From: Gnetum montanum
Taxonomy: Eukaryota > Streptophyta > Gnetopsida > Gnetales > Gnetaceae
Reading direction: 5' to 3'
NCBI GenBank assembly: GCA_015680685.1
Contig: MNCI01020673.1
Coordinates: 796,177-860,176 of the forward strand
Length of the DNA: 64,000 bases
Part shown: piece after piece, positions 12,121-23,335 of the stretch
Layout: every line of letters begins with the position of its first letter
Position numbering within the stretch: the first letter of the stretch is position 1
Program-made: the position numbers and the translations under genes
Notes under the pieces: generated by a model
What the model was told of the DNA's origin: nothing
What the model saw: only the letters and a program-made list of their open reading frames with translations
The model's database searches: none

Positions 12121-14976
12121 TCACACCGTCCTTGGGGGCAGTGGTTTCGATAGACCTTCATTAGCCTCTGGCCCATGCGATGGTGGTGGCACGAAAGATG
12201 GTTGTCCCATAGTGGCTGCAATTTCTAGAGGTAGTCGAAATCCCTCCAAGAGAGCCCTCATTTTTTCTTCTTTGCTTCTAGGATCATTCACCGTCCAAGA
12301 AGCTTCACCAAGGTGTGGTGGAACTAGAACCTCCCAAGGGCATGGCAATGCTGAGAAGAGTTCTTTTAGGTTGAAAAACCAAGCTACAAACTATTTTTAT
12401 TCGATGTCGAACGCTTGGATTGATTCTTGCAGCTACTAGTAGTCATTCATCCGATGAGCCAAGTTCTCCATGACTGCACGTTGTTCTTCAAAACTTGTGT
12501 AGAGAACCTTGAGTTCCACGTTTGCTGTTTCCAATTTCTACTTTGTTGGTTTATGCACTTGGAACTCGCCCTTGTACAAAGAATATGAGGTAGCCACTTA
12601 TTTCTCCAATTCGTACTGTGGTCACCCAGCTATGAGCATGGCCAGGTTTGCATAGTGAAGGTTGGTGAGCTCCATATATTCTATCATTTCTTCAATCTTC
12701 AGCTCCTTGAGGCAGATTTTAGCTTGATTGTAGGCATTTAACTCATCAAAGATAGGTTTCCATACTTTGCCTCCTTCTTAGAGCTGCTAGAGCACTTGGT
12801 TCAGCTTGGCCTTTGAAACTTGAATCTGCTTCTCATTTACTTCCTTTTGCAGTCCCACTTGGTCCCTGTAATGATTCTTGACTTTTTCAAACTTTAGGGC
12901 CTCATTCTTCCAAGAGAAAATTTTGATGGAAGATTTTTGTTGTAGAGCTCAAACCTCCTCCATGGATAGATTTCAGTTCTCAGCTACCAACCTTCTCATG
13001 TCAGCATTCACCTTAGCTAGCTCTTTCTGTTGTTGGTGGATAAAATTTTTCATGTGCTCATTTTTCACACCAACATTACGCAGGTGATGAACCTCCGCAG
13101 TCAACCTAACGTTCTCCTGGCAAACCTCCATCAAATGTTTGTTTAAATTATATGCTTGAACATCTGCCAAGGACTTATCAGAGATCATCAACTCTCACTC
13201 ATCCTCAACTATCTAAAGTTTGAGTTGAAGCTGTTGAAAAGCTTCATCTCTGGTGATTTCACGATTGAGGAGAGCTGGATTGGCAAGTTGGGTTTTTAAT
13301 TAGGCCACTTCTATTTCCAAGTGCTGATAGGTGGCTTGAGTAGTTTCAAGTTGCCCTTCCAAAATGAGGCTCTTACCCCTTGCCGAAAGTAGCTCTGACT
13401 AGGTTGCAGTGATGTTGTCCAGAAGGTCAAATACATTTGGAAGTGGTTGCCTGGTTCCCACCAGTTAGTCCAAAAATTCCTCATGTTGTGTTGCATCAAT
13501 CTTGCTACGTGAGGTTCTAAAAAATTCCTATACATCTTGAGGTCCATGAAAATATGGTACAAATGCCGCCGATGTGTTGAGAGCTATAGCAATTGTATCA
13601 GCAACCACTTCAACCGTAATCTCCTGTCCTTGGTGTTGCATCACTAGGACTGTTGTCCCTTCACCATCTTCCAAATGTATTAAGAAGGTAGTAGCATTTC
13701 CAGAGATTTTAGGAAATAGCTATTGGGTTGATACTATTACCTCTCAAACACTGGGATCTGTCCTTGTTGGAACTTGTGTTCGGGCGGCAGAGAACATCGG
13801 CCCTACACTTTCTAGTAAGCTGATTGTTGAAGTCACTTGCTCCAGGTGGCTCATTGTAGGGCAATAGACCAAAGGGTCTTCCCCTCCACTAGTCCTACCA
13901 GATTTCTCTTGCTACGTCAAGAGCAATTGTCAGATCTCATGAATGTGTTCTACAATGGTTTGTGAACTTGACCTTGTTGTTTGCATAGGTGGTGGAGGTG
14001 GTTGCTAGTCCTCCTCTGTTTGTGTCGTGGTTGGAGTTTTATCTTTTATCATTTCACGCCATGAGGCAATCGGGGCATGTTAGATTGTGTCATTGGTGTA
14101 TCGTGCTATCCCTGCCTATTTGCATAACTTTCTGATTAGGTAGGGAAAGGGGAGAGTTCATCTTCTACGTTTGCTTTCGACGAACCTTTTTTCAATTTTC
14201 AAAAATAGTAACTATGGAAGACTCATCAGGAACTTCCCACTTAGAGTAGCACATGCACAAGTGGAGAAGGTTGTAATTTTGCTAGGTCTTACCGTTGGAT
14301 TCAGGTGGTAAGACGTGATCTTTGAATACACCCTCTCCGCTATGGTTAGAGAGCTGAACTCCTTGCGGTCCATCCCATAGCACTGCCTGATCCACTCCCC
14401 TTTTACCTTAGGGTCTTGTTGTTTTGGGATCTCCACCACATTTGCTCCAGTCTAAGGAAATCCCAAATCTTGTGCTATTGCTTCTGAAGAGTAAGAGACA
14501 TAAATGTCTTTGATTCTTACTTTGGACCCCAGTTGCTGATTCATCCAGAAGAGATAGGTCTCTCCTAAGTACCATTCACCACTAGTTGTGATGATTGGCC
14601 ACATCAGAGAGTTTTGTAGTTGAAGCCTCACATCTTTTGGTGCATTCTTGAGGAATGGTCCAAAGTTTAGCTCTTGGAGGACCATCCATTGCACTTCGCA
14701 TGACTTGATAGCATCATGATAGGCTTGGGTTAGGGTGACCTCAAGACGTGGTGCTATTCTTGGAGTCTCATCCCCTTGTGATTGCCCATTGGGAATCTCC
14801 TCTTTAGGAATCTGATGAATGGATTCCACATCAGGCCCTTCACGGAGGGGACCAGTTGCATGAGAGCCCTCCACGTGCTTTGGTTACTGCACACCTCGTC
14901 CTCTTCCCATTCGTGGGCACTTGTACCTCAGTTGTGATGGTCCTTTGCCCCTTGGATGCCTTGGTTTGGGTGCCAT
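12121..14976 (-). pseudogene. Element A 3' ORF, 951 codons, one frame with stops
   Basis: A single reading frame runs from ATG 14976-14974 (MAPKPRHPRGKGPSQ) to a stop at 12121-12123 after SKPLPPRTV, with no frameshift that I can see and about 20 internal stops, nearly all of CAG, CAA or CGA origin. It is in sense with pol, between integrase and the 3' LTR. Residues about 80-330 resemble the domain called putative plant transposon protein (for example LPFPYLIRKLCK). A Pro-rich hinge follows near residue 350. About residues 520-800 form a long Glu/Lys/Gln-rich coiled coil, and the C-terminus is Pro-rich (VPPPSHGPE). Athila elements have extra 3' ORFs, sometimes called env-like; I see no signal peptide or membrane segment. 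Function is unknown. Confidence 0.75.
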
Positions 14977-15389
14977 ATGCAATCAAACATAACCACCCAT
15001 TAGACTATGCATAAGTAGCTCAAGATGGTCCTTATACACCTTCTCAATTCGACTAAGTTATGTTTCTGGCACAGGCATTCCATTAAGTCCCTCAGAGTGT
15101 TAATGCATGGGTTAAAGCCAAAAACAACAAGGGATGAGTTGAAGTTTAAATGGTTGTTTTCGTTTCTTCCCTTAGAGGTGCGAAGTATTAATTAATTAAT
15201 TAATTACACATAGGCTTCACCACCCCCCCCCCCACGACTGAGAGCATACCTCCAATTGCTTAAAAGGGCAAGGATCAGTTGATGCGGATGTGCAATAGAA
15301 TGTAGGTGCTTAGGGAAGAGTTAGGTAAAAAAAATGGCAAAATATCCCACCAATTTGTATTTCAAATGATGGAAAATGAAAGCACAACG
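14977..15389 (-). other. Leader of the 3' ORF with PPT-like C11 run
   Basis: No coding frame. It contains a TTAA microsatellite (about 15187-15206) and, on the element strand, CTCAGTCGTGG followed by a run of 11 G (plus-strand C run 15223-15233) and then TGGTGAAG. That resembles the real polypurine tract joined to the LTR start TGATGAA. Confidence 0.55.
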
Positions 15390-15511
15390 ACCATATAAAT
15401 AGGGGTTGGGCACTATGTTGATGAGGCCACATATACGCGGCCACGTATATGCAGGGGGCTACGTATACGGGGCCTTGTATACATAGGCTTTCACACCTGT
15501 TGACCAGTGTT
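15390..15511 (-). promoter_or_regulatory. U3-like promoter copy inside element A
   Basis: On the element strand this contains CCCCGTATACGTAGCC, a CGTGGCCGCGTATATG segment and then CAACCCC with TATTTATA (15394-15401). The same kind of block (CGTATACG palindromes, GTTGACT, then CAACC and a TATA box) forms the U3 of both LTRs of element A. No R or U5 match follows. It lies about 415 bp upstream of the ATG of the 3' ORF, so it may be that ORF's own promoter. The TATA also reads well on the plus strand. Confidence 0.5.
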
Positions 15512-17034
15512 GACTAACTCAGAAAAAGCTTGAAAAAATGAATTTAAAATGCCAAATTGGGGTGGGTGAAGAGCATGAGAGGTCTGGAACATGGCTAAGG
15601 ATGCGAGAAAGGTAAACTAGGCTCAAAAAATAGTCAAAAATGGGAGAACATGGCAAGAAAGAACTCCGCAGGACAGAAATCGAGCAACGAATAGCATGGA
15701 GACAAGCCACCAACCAATCCCAAGGATGGGAGACTAATGAACGACACCAAGAATATGCAAGTAGGTCCTCCCCATAGCAGGCAACAACCTTTGTAGCCCT
15801 TGAATATTCCCAAAACTAGGGTTTGTGGACCCCGGGGCTAAGGAATGATGATTGTAGGTTAATACTCCCATCCATGAGAACCTACCTAGGCATGGAGAGT
15901 TCATGAGAAGCACGACAAACAATCAAGTCATAAAATTGGTAGTGAGGTGAGTGATGGAGAGAAGTGGGTGAAGAGAGAGAGATGAGGTGTGGATGTCCAA
16001 TTATCGGTTCCATGAAACCCCCAAGTGAATTTGTGGTTAAGTGACTTGATAGAACCTGTTCCAAGTTTAGACCCAAAACCAACCACATCCAGTGACATTG
16101 CAACAACACACGAAGACTCATCCAGTCCTCAAGTGGATAGGAATGCGCTCACAGAGAACCACCACTCAACAGACATGAGAGAAAGGAAGTGAAGCGGGAC
16201 CAAGGTAGAGGGGACGAAAGAAGTCCCGTAACTAGTGGTTGTGGCCCAGGAGAGGCAATCTAATGCATGTGCTTTGAATTCCCACACGGTTAAGATTTTA
16301 TTCTTGTGTCTTTTCTTTTTATTTTGTGGGAACCACACCATGCAAAGACCCATGCTTGTGTGCATGCATTCGACCAAGGGGTGTGCTTTGAATCCTCATG
16401 GTTTTTTTTTGTTTTTTGTTTTGAAGAGGACCACACCATTTAGGGTCAAATTTCCAAGGGTATTCCTTATAGAGAAGAACTGGGAGTGGGAAGGAATCTG
16501 TAAGGGCACTCTTTACCACCCAAGGGCAGAAGAGGACAATGAATGGTGCATTCCCCTTGAAGTCACACCTGATTCGAACCATTGGATCATCCTCGAGTCT
16601 AGGAACTAAACAAGTCATGCATTAATTAAAATGTTTTTATTTTTAATGAATTGGGGTTGCATAGTTCCAATGGTAGGAAAACCACAGGGTGTATGAATGG
16701 TTGATGACGTGGATCCATTGCCAATATTATGAGGTGAAAGTGACCACAAAATCCAAGAAAAATAATGCAAGGGTAGGAATGAGGTAAAATAAATGGTTGC
16801 CCTCAGTGACCCATCGCAACAAAAACCATCTGCACCAAACCTGATGACAATAAGAGGATGTATGAGTGACCAGTTGGAAATTAAACAATAAAGAAATGGA
16901 AAAAGAATTAAAGAGAGGAAAATTTTAGCAAGAATGGGAAAACGTATGAATGATGTTGAAAAACAAAAAAGTGTAAAACAAAAAGTGCAAAAAATAAAGG
17001 GTGTAGTGGAATGGATTAGCATGGAGGACGGTCT
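15512..17034 (-). other. Element A noncoding module after integrase
   Basis: Between the PPT-like site at 17035 and the U3-like block I see no recognisable protein. Several short open frames on both strands (for example around 16129-16609) overlap one another and show no family features. The part nearest 17035 is very T-rich in the element sense (TTTTTTGTTTT-type runs), as is the matching place in element B after 52010. Confidence 0.5.
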
Positions 17035-17047
17035 CCCCCACGACTGG
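17035..17047 (-). promoter_or_regulatory. Internal PPT-like copy, element A
   Basis: On the element strand CCAGTCGTGGGGG is followed by AGACCGTCC. Element B has CAGTCATGGGGGAGATGG at the same relative place (51994-52010). It could be an internal start for plus-strand synthesis or the relic of an earlier element end. Confidence 0.45.
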
Positions 17048-17474
17048 GCAAAAAGGAGGAGACACGAAAGATGGAGCAAGGTTATCCCGGTGAAGATGAG
17101 GTGGCACTAGTTGTAAGGAGGTCACGGAAGGATTTTAGCTATTGCCAGTTGACCAAATACATTCGTGTGGGGTCCTCAGGTTTTTAGATAAGCAAGGCCT
17201 TAGATGGGAAGGTTTTGAAGACAATGTAAGATCCCTCCCACAGTGTTTAAAAATTAGTCAGTTGAGATACATGTGTGGGGTTCCAATACAACACCTTGTC
17301 TCCACATTTGAATGTGATGTTCTGAATCCTAAGATCATGTCATTTCTTATTGTAAGCCTTGTGGATCTCATTTGAAGATAGGGCCATTAATAGATTCTCA
17401 TCTAGCACACTTAAGTTGATAAGTCATTCGCTTTGTGCTAGTGGCAGGTCAAGACCTAAGTCACTTGCGATGGA

Positions 17475-18380
17475 TCATGTCTGGAGTTCCGCTTGGATTG
17501 GAAGTTTTGGTAATTTATCATACACTAACTCATAGGGAGAGTAACCTATAGGAAGTTTCCAAGTGGAGTGATAGGCCCAGAGGGCATCGTTAAGTTTGGT
17601 CCTCCAATCCCTCCTATATTTGCTAATGGTACGCGTGAGGATCCTGGTGATCTCCCTATTGGTGACTTTGACCTTCCCATTGGCTTGGGGGTGATAAGGT
17701 GTGGTAAATTTATGGGTAACCCCCAAGTGTTGCATGAGTTTCTGAAAGGTGATACCCATGAAATGGGTTCCATTTTCAGAAATGAGTGCACGTGGCACTC
17801 CAAACCTATTAACAATTTTCTGTTGGACAAATTGTGTGGCGGTGTTGGAAGAATAGTCGATGACGGTTGCTGCTTCAGCCCACTTGGTGCAGTAGTCTAT
17901 GGCTATAATTATGTACGCCTTTCCATTGGATAGGGATGTGATGGGCCCCATGAAGTTGATGCACCAAATGTCAAAGGGCTCCAGTGGTTGAATCCACTGT
18001 TGAGGGCCCTCCATCCATGCAATCATCCCATCATCTCTCTGGCATCGTTCGTAGGAGTGGACGAACCATTGTGCATCCTTGAAAATTGTGGGCCAGTAAT
18101 ATCCTACAAGTAGGATCTTAATGGATGTGCGAAGTCCAGCATAGTGGCCCCCACAAGGGCCCTCGTGAGCATCTTGAAGGATGCATAGTGTATCATCATC
18201 AGTTATAAAGATGACCATTGGTTTCCATGAAATGCTTGGCCTTATGGAGAAACTGTTGTTTCTACCGATGGTCCCACTCCTTTGGAAACTCTTGACTTGT
18301 GAGATAGGTGAGGATGTGGCTGAACCAAGGTAATGCTTTGGGCACCTATGAATCAACCACACCCGTGAAGAGGAGTTCAT
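17475..18380 (-). pseudogene. Element A integrase, open but catalytically dead
   Basis: This is the longest uninterrupted frame in the window, 301 codons; roughly the first 65 residues are out of frame with RNase H. The zinc region shows HEGPCGGH and then SYERCQR, where a Cys is replaced by Tyr. The catalytic triad is lost: WCINFMGP has Asn for the first Asp, LISENGTHF has Glu for the second Asp, and ANGKVKVTNRE has Lys for the Glu. The first and third changes fit C-to-T decay at CpG on the plus strand. A C-terminal remnant continues to about 17150 in broken frames. It follows RNase H and precedes the first PPT-like copy. Confidence 0.92.
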
Positions 18381-18389
18381 TTAAAAATT

Positions 18390-19000
18390 GGTCAGAAAGA
18401 GGCTCCTCCTCTTCCGCGTCATCCCATCGCAACCAAGACAAGTGGTCAGCAACCACATTCTCGGTCCCCTTCCGATCTACCATGGTGAGGTCAAACTCTT
18501 GAAGAATCACTAGTCACCAGATGATGTGGGGGCTCACCGTTGGTTTGTTCATCAGGAACTAGATAGCATTGTGGTCATTAAGTACGAACACCTTGTATTT
18601 GAGCACATAGTGTCAGAAATTTTCTAAGGTGAACACCACCACTGTCAATCCTTTTTTGATGGTGGTGTAGTTAAGTTGAGCATCCACAATGCTCCTACTC
18701 GCAAAGTGGATATAGTATGGATGTTTCTGATCATCACACTGTGTAAGCATGACTCCCAAGGCATAATTGGATTCATCTAACATGATGTGAAAGGGCTTGG
18801 ACCAATCGGGTGCCCATAGGACTGGAGTCTCTATGAGTTTCTGTTTTAGCACTTGGAATGCAGATTCACATTCCTTGGTCCATATGAATAGAGAATCTTT
18901 CTTTGTGAGCTCCACCAATAGCTTGGTGATCTTTGAGAAGTTTTCGATGAAGCGCTGGTAGTAACCAATGTGGCCAAGGAATGACCAAACATCTTTGATA
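18390..19000 (-). pseudogene. Element A RNase H
   Basis: RNase H would remove element RNA during cDNA synthesis. The frame continues from RT (18613-19110): IWTKECESAFQVLKQKL, then PFHIMLDESNYALGVML, with the first catalytic Asp in LDESNYALG. Next come HFASRSIVDAQLNY and, past a stop, ENVVADHLSWL. One frameshift separates it from the integrase frame. Confidence 0.88.
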
Positions 19001-19990
19001 GTGCTTGGTTGGTGGGTGATTCCTTGGATGATCCTGATCTTTTCAGGATCCATGCTAATCCCTATTTGTGAGATACCATGATGCCCTAGCACAATTACTT
19101 CTTGGACCATCAGGTGGCTCTTCTACCAATTGAGCCATAGATTAGTGTTGACACACCTTTTCAAAACTTGCTCAAGGTGGTCCAAGGCTTGCTCGAATGT
19201 GGCCCCATAGGTGGAGAAGTCATCCATAATGACCTCTACCCCATTGCCAATTTGTTGCTGGAAGATGCTAAGGACAAGGTGTTGGAACATGGCAGGCACA
19301 TTACACAAGCCAAAGGGAATCTTCTTATATGCGAAAGTTCCCTAGGGACTTGTGAAAGTAGTCTTGGCTTGATCCTCTGGTGTGATCTGGATTTGGTTAT
19401 AGCCACTATAACCATCCAAAAAGTTGTAATAATGGTGCCTTGCAATGGTGTCCAACACCTGGTCCACAAATGGGAGTGGGAAGTCGTCCTTGAAGGTAGC
19501 CATGTTGAGTAATCAAAAATCTATGCATACCCTTAATTTGCCACCCTTCTTTTGCATGATAACGAGTGGGTTGACCCATTCGCTATCGATGATGGAATAG
19601 ATTAACCCCATTTTCAGCAACTGCTCGATTTCATCCTTGACAACCTGCTTCAGTTTGGGGTTTAATGGCCTTTGTGGCTATTGTTGTGGCTTCATGGAGG
19701 GGTCAATATAGATCCGATGTTGGCACACCCTAGGATCAACTCCTGTTAACTCAAGATATGACCATGCAAACGTAGCATCCCATTTGTTCACCACCTTCAG
19801 CAACTTTTTCTTTTTTTCAGGAGCAAGGGTGGCATTGATAATAACTAACTTCCCATTCTGTAAGAATGCATATTCCAAGTGGGCTGGTAAGGCTTTGAGC
19901 TCCAAGGGCTCATGTTTGAAGCTTTTAGGGATTTTTAGCTTTCCCCAATTCTCATGGTTATCAACAGTAGACACTTATTGATGAACCTCT
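19000..19990 (-). pseudogene. Element A reverse transcriptase
   Basis: Minus-strand coding runs from a linker (LKALPAHLEYAFL) through the RT fingers and palm: WVNPLVIMQKKGG, FLDGYSGYNQIQI, FGLCNVPAMFQ and VIMDDFSTYG. The MDD pair keeps both catalytic Asp residues, unlike the other RT copies in this window. Protease, RT and RNase H share one frame, broken by stops. It would copy element RNA to cDNA in the particle. Confidence 0.9.
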
Positions 19991-20193
19991 TCCATTTCAT
20001 CCATGCTTTCTACATAGGCTTGTACAAGCCCCTCAGATGGTTCCATGCACAATGTGCTGCTATCAGGATTAGCTGTTAGCCACTAGGTACCCTCCTAATT
20101 TGTGGCTGCTGCGTATAGGCACTGTTGAACAAGTGATTCTTCGGTACACCAAATGCATGCTTGAATGGATATCTGCTTAGTGGACCATAACTG

Positions 20194-20870
20194 CTACATG
20201 TAGTTGCACCCTAAGTCGCTGTACGTGATACATGGAACATGCTTCTTCTCGATCTTGCCAAAAGGATTTTCCTTTGAAATTTCAAGGGAAAGATCGCGGA
20301 GTCCAAGTCGTGCATCCACCGTGCTCAGCCAGGCTCTTTCCATTATGATTGGGAAGTTCCCCTTGTAATTTTTCACACAAATGAAAAGGAAATCAGTAGG
20401 ATAAGACCACCCACAAATGGTGGTCACAATTTCCTCCACCAATCTCAAGGGAATAGTGATGGACTAGTCTGCTAGCTCGAGCCGAATGTTTCTCTTCTTG
20501 AGTGGGGGAAAGTTCCAATTCTTGTACATGTCATGAGAGATCAAATTGACTCCTGACCTCGAGTCTAGAAGAGCTTTGCGTGGCTCATTCCTTTCCACTT
20601 GAAGATAGATGAGGGGTTTTCTCGAATCAGTCAATTTCTGGGGAAGATGACTGGCCTTTATGCAATTGGTCACAACATGTGTGAGCATGAATATTTGGAC
20701 ATTAGAGTGTGGGTGGCTTGAAGGCTGCTTGAGTGGTGGAATAGTAGAGGCACTTGGAGGTTTAGAGGCACTGGTCATAGGTTTATGTAAGGGTATGTTC
20801 AAATTATTAGGCCAGAAGAAAGGACATTTTCATGGTTTGGATTCCAGTCCACTCGGCTGAGGTGCCGGTT
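20194..20870 (-). pseudogene. Element A aspartic protease
   Basis: The active-site segment is ALLDSRSGVNLIS with Arg in place of the Gly of D-S-G, a change expected to inactivate the enzyme. C-terminal landmarks are VEEIVTTICGWSYPTDF, IIMERAWLSTVDA and KKHVPCITYSD. The region before the active site is Pro- and Ser-rich. It is in frame with RT. Confidence 0.85.
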
Positions 20871-21224
20871 GTAGGTTGACAACCCTCATAGCATTTTGTT
20901 GTTGTGGCTATGGCGGTATCTCTTCCTGCATAGGTGGAGCAGGTGGCAGCTGAGTGGGATGTTGTGGAGAAGGAGTGGTAGGAGAAGGTGATGGAGGATA
21001 GAAGAGATGTGGGTTTTCCCCCTTGGGTGATGAAAATTAAGGTCAGAAATATTCAGGGGATGGTAATAACTTTGAAAGGCCGCATGACTGGAAGAGTCCC
21101 GTGGAGAGACCAGTTGCTAAACATAGTACCCATAAGAATTTGGCTATTTGTAAGGGTACTATTGTCTTGGAGGTGGCATCCCACACACTTGTGGTTGCTG
21201 CCACCGCTGGAAGTATTCGTAAGG

Positions 21225-23189
21225 TTACGGTGGCACTCCACTTGGATAGTATCCTTGCTGCTGGTGGAACTGCCTTGGGTTGCCTTGTGGGTAAGGTAAC
21301 CTTTGGGGTGTTTGCCTCTTTGCCAAGCAAGGGTTCAATGTGTACTCCCTAGACTCTTGAATATGTGACACCATAGAACAACATCCCTTAGGATTTTCAT
21401 ATTGGCATATTCCACATTCATCATCCTCCTCCATGTTAGAGTCTGCAATCAATTTTGCTACATCCACTTTGCCCTTACCCTTATGTTGGGTACGTTCAGC
21501 TTCCTTCTTCCTATGTCGATCACGATCACTACTTTACTCTCTGGACTCTTCTGCAATTTTTAGCACACTTTGGAATTTCTCATCTAGAGAGTCCCACATC
21601 TTATCAACCTTTGCTAAAATTTTAGATGCAAATTTCTATAGGGGCAAGGTTTTTTTGTTCACCGTTGCTTCCAGTGGTGATTCCTCCTCCTCATCACAAA
21701 ATTGGACCTTTGTTTTACTGATGGAAGGGTCTCGATTGAACTCTTTTGCACTCTCCTTCTTTCTCAACTCCTCCTCTTCCTTGGCCACTTTCTCAATGAG
21801 GTGCTATAGTTGATGGACCCTTAATTCTAATAATCACCCCTGGGCATAGACACCAAGGGTCTTTCTGGTTTCAAAGTGGAGCCCATCAATGATATGGCGA
21901 AGCTATGCCCACTAAGAGTAGCCATGGCCAGGGTATCGGTGTAGCAATGAATAATATCTACTCATGGCCGCATCCAAGGATTCATGATTACCCTGTTTCC
22001 ACCCTTGGATCTAACATCTCAGGTTTGCCACTCTGGAGTATGTTTGATACTTGTCATTGAAGATTTCAAGCATCATACTCCATCTTTTGATTGATTTTGG
22101 TTCCAAGGATAGGTACAAACTCTCTGCCTCCTTGATGAGTGTGCGAGGGAGTTTCTGCCAATCATTGTTAATGTTTTGTAGTGTGCAAGCATCATGGAAT
22201 GCTTTCAGGTGAGTTTTTGGATCACAATTGTATCCCCCTTCAAATCTGAGGATATTGTTCATGTCTATTTGTTTGATCCGGCTGTCTTTCACATGCCTGC
22301 TAGGTATCTACACTACCTCGGCTATGTGGAGCATGCTCTGAGTAGCCAACAATGGCTCATTCAAGTCATAGTCCTACTAAGCCCCATGGTATCTGTGACT
22401 ATTTCAGCTACCCCTTCTTTCATGATAGTGAGCCCTACACGATTGGTCATGCATTTCTCCACGACAGTTCCTTTAGTCATCATGAATACCATCTCCTTGC
22501 TCCTTTCTACCTCAGTTATGAGTAGAATCTAAATTGGGAAATGGTAGAGGGGAGCAAGAGGATGGAGAAGAAGGAGAGGAGTTGTCACCACTTTGGTGCC
22601 AATCTCCCCCTCTACTCTGATGATGGTCTCGATCATCCTACTCATCCTTGCCTGAACCATGGCTTCTCCCACGTGATCCTCCATCCCCTTGGGGATCTCG
22701 ATCACCTGGAGGCTTGCTTTGGATGATAGAATGAATGATGTGCTGCCCTAGAGGAAGCTCGGCCGAATGGGAATCATGAAAGATAGGTTCCCCATCATCC
22801 TACAACCCTTGCAAGAATAAGGGGTTATTGAAATACTCCCCCTTCATGTGTTCATATCGTTATGCCTGCTACTGATCTCAAGATCATTGGGCCTCAGTGG
22901 GACAATAGTCATGGTAGTCATGGTCCTCCATGACGTACTCCACACCATAGTCCTAGATGCTAAGTCTGGTCAGATTGTGGAACAATATTCCAAGAACTGA
23001 TCGGTCAGGTGGTAGTACAATATTGCCTTCCATTTCCCACCATTGTAGATGTTCATCCTAATGTAGGATGAAGGTAAAGTCTAGGACATAATCATCAGGA
23101 TGCTTATATACCACCCGACATTCTTGCGGCACCAGTGGGTTGGATACATCTCTCCTGTGAGAAGACATGTTGGATGTTAGATGATCCAT
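21225..23189 (-). pseudogene. Element A gag
   Basis: One frame runs from ATG 23189-23187 (an alternative start at 23168, MSSHRRD) down to at least 21225, with many C-to-T type stops. Landmarks are HPDDYVLDFTFIL, the core capsid segment IKQIDMNNILRFEGGYN (22240-22290), SIKRWSMMLEIFNDKYQTYS, and a Cys-rich stretch ECGICQYENPKGCC near 21390-21430. The start lies about 130 bp past the primer site. Elements B and C have the same gag type. Confidence 0.88.
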
Positions 23190-23317
23190 TTAATCGGTGT
23201 ACCTTACTCTTTTACTTAAATACGCCTAGCGTGTGTAAATGTTACTATCCTAGGTCCATTCCAACGATGTGAATAATAAGTTTGCTAAGGCTAAAGGGTG
23301 CATATAAGACTAACAGT

Positions 23318-23334
23318 CCCTGGCAATGGTGCCA
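23318..23334 (-). promoter_or_regulatory. Element A primer-binding site (tRNA-Asp), decayed
   Basis: On the element strand it reads TGGCACCATTGCCAGGG, one base after the LTR end. The complement of the plant tRNA-Asp 3' end is TGGCGCCGTTGCCGGGG. All three differences are G to A at CpG positions. Confidence 0.9.
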
Positions 23335-23335
23335 A

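Noticed and set aside
15394-15401. Plus-strand promoter at TATAAATAGG
   Set aside because: The surrounding block matches the LTR U3 in minus orientation and no plus-strand gene follows, so I favour the minus reading, though not firmly.
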